A stretch of DNA of 7,074 nucleotides from Deltaproteobacteria bacterium. Lineage in GTDB: Bacteria; Desulfobacterota; Desulfarculia; Adiutricales; Adiutricaceae. Under the pieces are notes generated by a model. That model did no database searches and had not been told where the DNA came from. It worked only from the letters and a program-made list of their open reading frames with translations. Location: positions 1-7,074 of the forward strand of contig JAITJT010000010.1 in NCBI GenBank assembly GCA_031278795.1. Direction: 5' to 3'. A program made the translations under genes and the position numbers. This document shows, in pieces, positions 4,855 through 7,074 of the stretch (the first letter of the stretch is position 1; each line of letters opens with the position of its first letter).

Positions 4855-6458
4855 ACGAAAATCAGGGCCAGCTGGAGAGAGGGTTCAAGGACAACCGGGA
4901 CCTTAGCGATGAGCAGTTCGCCATCCTTGGAGCCAAGGATGGCGGAGATAGGCTCATTATGCTCTTCATGACCATAGAGAGGCTACTCTCCGAAAAAGGC
5001 GACATGAACGCGGCCTTAGACACTTTGCTCTACTACATGAAAAAGGAGCTAGGCGTCCTCAAGGCCATGGTGAGCCTCATCCACAGCGATTCCGGTAAGC
5101 TCTTCCTCTCACGCCAGACTGGTTTCACCCCAGAGGAAGAGGAGAGGCTCCAGGGCACTATCCTTAGCCTAGGGGAGGACGCCGTGAGAAAGGAGCCTCA
5201 AGTAAAGAGGCGCCCCTGGGGGGCTTTTACGAGAGAAGAGCCAAAAGAGATCCCCAAGGATAAGACCGAGCTGACTCTTGCCACGGTTCCCATCATAAGG
5301 GAGGGAAAGATCCTAGGGATACTCTCCACCCTTTCCCTCTTTCCGGACAGCTCCGCCCAGAGGCGCCACGAGACCCAGCTCTCCACCTTGGCCAGCCTCT
5401 TCTCCAGCGAGGCCAGGCTCTACATGATAGAAAACATCGACAAGATTGTTTTGGAGAAGAAGGTAAGAACCCTTAGCTCAGAGATATATGAGCTCAAGGA
5501 GCGCTATTCCCCTTCCAATCTAGTGAGCTGCTCGGCCGCCATGCAGGAGGTGTATTTTCTTTTAAGAAAGGTGGCCTCCCGCAAGACCATAGTCCTCATC
5601 CTGGGGGAGAAGGGCGTGGAAAAGGAGACCGTGGCCCAGTCCATCCACTACGACGGCCTCAAGGCCATGGGCCCTTTCATCAAGATGAGCTGCGCCGACT
5701 TCCCGCCGGAAGAGCTGGAGAGTGAGCTCTTTGGTAGCCCCAAGGGGGAGTCCGCTGATCCCAAGAAGCGCGGCCTCTTTGAGGCCGCGGACGGTGGAAG
5801 CATCTTCATAGACGAGGTGGACAGGTGCCCCCTAAGCCTCCAGGCCAGGCTCCTGGAGGCCTTAAAAGAGAGAAACCTAGACGGCACCGCCAGCGCACCT
5901 GGGTCCTTTGACGCCCGGGTCATAGTGGGCACCAGCCGCGACCTCCAGGGCCTCACCCGGGAGGGCCTCTTTCTAGAAGACCTCTTCTACCGCGTAAACG
6001 TCTTTCCCATAACCATCCCACCCTTAAGGGAGCGCGAGGAGGACGTGGCCCGCCTGGCCAGGCATTTCCTGGGCCGCTTCAACGAGGACAACGGAAAGGC
6101 CTTAAAAGGCATCTCCCCCATGGCCCTCGAAATGCTCAGGACCTACGACTGGCCCGGAAACGTGGAGGAGCTGGAGGCGGTCATCCACCGCTCGGTCATC
6201 ATGGCCGACAAGGGGGCATCCTCCATTGAGCCCCACGACCTTCCCCTCCACATAAAGCTAGCCACGGCCCCCAAGACCGCCGAGCCCCTGGGCCTCGAGG
6301 AGAGGCTCGCCAATGTTGAGCGCGACATGATATCCGAGTCCCTCAAGCGCCACCGGGGCAATATCTCCCGGGCAGCCAAGGAGCTCAAGCTCTCCCGCAG
6401 GTCCATGGGCGTGCGCATGAAGCGCCTGAGCCTCAGCTACAAGGACTTCCGGGCCTAA
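4851..6458 (+). CDS. GAF-AAA+-Fis regulator of the sigma-54 activator family with a degenerate ATPase and no GAFTGA
   Basis: At 535 residues it has the NifA/FhlA layout: a GAF-like sensor (about 33-190), a linker helix (190-220), an AAA+ domain (224-465) and a Fis-type HTH (504-526, NISRAAKELKLSRRSM). The fold markers LESELFG (289-295), Walker B SIFIDEVD (317-324), PPLRERE (390-396) and WPGNV (434-438) are present. Key working residues are not. Walker A reads GEKGVEKE (252-259) for GESGTGKE. The switch Asn is Ser280, in SCA for NCA. GAFTGA is replaced by GESADP and its loop is about two residues shorter. Sensor I Asn is Ser362. FRED is FLED (374-377), losing one arginine finger, though R381 remains. 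Sensor II Arg is Glu439. It probably binds DNA but is unlikely to remodel sigma-54 polymerase. Family precedents for lost GAFTGA are TyrR and Rhodobacter capsulatus NtrC, which act with sigma-70. The frame is intact, with the same GC-rich codon use as its neighbour, so this is a retained gene, not a decaying one. The GAF ligand is unknown. Confidence 0.85.
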   Translation: MNENQGQLERGFKDNRDLSDEQFAILGAKDGGDRLIMLFMTIERLLSEKGDMNAALDTLLYYMKKELGVLKAMVSLIHSDSGKLFLSRQTGFTPEEEERLQGTILSLGEDAVRKEPQVKRRPWGAFTREEPKEIPKDKTELTLATVPIIREGKILGILSTLSLFPDSSAQRRHETQLSTLASLFSSEARLYMIENIDKIVLEKKVRTLSSEIYELKERYSPSNLVSCSAAMQEVYFLLRKVASRKTIVLILGEKGVEKETVAQSIHYDGLKAMGPFIKMSCADFPPEELESELFGSPKGESADPKKRGLFEAADGGSIFIDEVDRCPLSLQARLLEALKERNLDGTASAPGSFDARVIVGTSRDLQGLTREGLFLEDLFYRVNVFPITIPPLREREEDVARLARHFLGRFNEDNGKALKGISPMALEMLRTYDWPGNVEELEAVIHRSVIMADKGASSIEPHDLPLHIKLATAPKTAEPLGLEERLANVERDMISESLKRHRGNISRAAKELKLSRRSMGVRMKRLSLSYKDFRA

Positions 6459-6674
6459 GATCCCTAAAACCTCCCATCCATCCTCTCAGGAACCCTTTCT
6501 CCTCCAAAAAACCACCCCCAACCTCCAAAAAAACCCTCCAGTACAGCCCCTATCTCTCAACGCAAGTCTTTCCAGGAGCTCTCTTTCCAGGATGAACCCC
6601 CAGGAGGCTCAAAATCGCCCGAAATAGCCCCAAGCTTGGCGTTTTTCGGTAAAAAGCTACTCCACACCGCCCTA
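6459..6674 (+). other. C/A-rich spacer after the operon, no gene seen
   Basis: The plus strand is rich in C and A, with two near-identical CCTCCAAAAAAACC-like words (about 6502-6536) and an 11-bp direct repeat TCTTTCCAGGA (6567-6577 and 6582-6592). A possible hairpin pairs GC-G-TTTTT with AAAAAGC around CGGT (6639-6657). It has no T-run after it, so it is not a standard terminator, and no other clear terminator for the operon is visible. Confidence 0.45.
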
Positions 6675-6870
6675 ACGCTGATCCCCGCCGGGGAATCCTT
6701 CTTGGGTAAGGACGGATGTAAAGTACCCCCCCACAAAATTGGAAAATTTAAACCCCCTCACAAGAGGAGAAAAACCACCTCACAAGAAACGCTCGATCCT
6801 CGCCGGGGATTCCTTCTTGGGTAAGGACGGATTTAAAGTACCCCCACCCCAAAAAAGGGAAAATTTAAAC

Positions 6871-6898
6871 CCCCTCACAAGAGGGGAAAAACCCCCTC
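6871..6898. repeat. Mutually exclusive hairpins in repeat unit 2
   Basis: CCCCTC (6871-6876), ACAA, GAGGGG (6881-6886) forms one perfect 6-bp stem. The same GAGGGG can instead pair with CCCCTC at 6893-6898 across AAAAAC. On the minus strand the first stem is followed by GTTTAAATTTT, a terminator-like tail. Confidence 0.5.
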
Positions 6899-6986
6899 AC
6901 AAGAAACGCTCGATCCTCGCCGGGGAATCCTTCTTGGGTAAGGACGGATGTAAAGTACCACCCCCCAAAAAAGGGAACATTTAAAC

Positions 6987-7014
6987 CCCCTCACAAGAGG
7001 GGAAAAACCCCCTC
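6987..7014. repeat. Mutually exclusive hairpins in repeat unit 3
   Basis: This has the same arrangement as unit 2: CCCCTC (6987-6992), GAGGGG (6997-7002), CCCCTC (7009-7014). In unit 1 the equivalent arms carry changes (GAGGAG at 6764-6769 and CACCTC at 6776-6781), so the structure is weakened there. Confidence 0.5.
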
Positions 7015-7074
7015 ACAAGAAACGTTCGATCCCCGCCGGGGAATCCTTCTTGGGTAAGGACGGATGTAAAGTAC

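Larger units (their letters stand above)
6675..7074. repeat. Tandem array of 115-117 bp units, open at the right edge
   Basis: A 47-bp core starting GATCC and ending AAAGTAC occurs at 6680-6726, 6795-6841, 6912-6958 and 7028-7074. The first and fourth copies are identical, and only three core positions vary overall. The 68-70 bp between cores are also nearly the same, so whole units of 115, 117 and 116 bp are repeated. The core can fold: CCCC-GCC-GGGG, with the C-to-T change in copies 2 and 3 keeping a G-U pair, then TCCTT/AAGGA around CTTGGGT. The inter-core part carries CCCCCTCACAAGA twice. Period changes of 1-2 bp break any reading frame, so it is non-coding. The window ends exactly at a core end, so the true copy number is unknown. 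Its function is not recognised. Confidence 0.9.

Noticed and set aside
4851..6458. Regulator gene as a pseudogene
   Set aside because: The frame is uninterrupted and full length, codon use matches its neighbour, and fold residues are kept; only functional residues differ.
6636..6984. Short open frames through the tandem repeats encoding repeated GKDG and TRGEK-like peptides
   Set aside because: Unit lengths of 115, 117 and 116 bp do not preserve a reading frame, so the repeats are not kept for coding.
7020..7045. tRNA T-arm lookalike (GTTCGATCC in the repeat)
   Set aside because: No acceptor, D or anticodon arms can be built around it and it recurs in every unit with changes in the loop.
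6675..7074. CRISPR array
   Set aside because: The stretches between cores are nearly identical to each other rather than unique, the units are too long, and no cas genes are visible. The GAAAC word before the core is coincidental.

Overview
The window looks like a fragment of a bacterial chromosome or metagenomic contig. Three genes are GC-rich and use AGG, ATA and CTC freely: a six-module helix-turn-helix (HTH) protein, a NimA-like flavoprotein and a regulator of the sigma-54 activator type. The sigma-54-type regulator and a near-perfect -24/-12 promoter place it in Bacteria. A Desulfobacterota-like anaerobe would fit the set, but the sequence does not fix the phylum. The partial gene at the left edge is AT-rich with different codon use and was probably acquired horizontally.

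Layout. Positions 2-907 (+) hold the C-terminal part of a DEAD/DEAH helicase-nuclease of the type III restriction kind, cut by the window edge. A 179-bp convergent spacer with inverted repeats follows. Positions 1087-2493 (-) encode a protein made of six tandem ~60-residue HTH modules of the phage small-terminase type plus a charged tail. Positions 2506-4386 are an AT-rich, essentially non-coding 1.9 kb. This stretch contains a 16-bp palindrome at the presumed HTH-gene promoter, a second copy of the same bipartite motif 950 bp away, a pyrimidine-rich block with helically phased T-tracts, a candidate enhancer palindrome, a sigma-54 promoter (4130-4146) and a structured leader of about 230 nt. 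Positions 4387-4854 (+) encode the NimA/pyridoxamine-phosphate-oxidase-fold flavoprotein. It overlaps by 4 bp the gene at 4851-6458 (+), a GAF-AAA+-Fis protein. From about 6675 to the right edge there is a tandem array of 115-117 bp units (three full units plus the start of a fourth) that runs out of the window.

How it may work together. The flavoprotein and regulator form a translationally coupled operon apparently transcribed by sigma-54 RNA polymerase. An enhancer-like palindrome sits about 145 bp upstream of the predicted start, with bendable DNA around it. The regulator keeps the sigma-54-activator fold, Walker B and the Fis-type HTH, but has lost the GAFTGA loop, normal Walker A, switch Asn, sensor I Asn, one arginine finger and the sensor II Arg. 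It is therefore probably not a conventional activator, and another activator would have to fire its promoter. It could act as a DNA-binding antagonist or as a sensor without ATPase activity. The most novel-looking items are the six-HTH protein with its promoter palindrome, this degenerate activator under a sigma-54 promoter, and the 116-bp repeat array with mutually exclusive hairpins.
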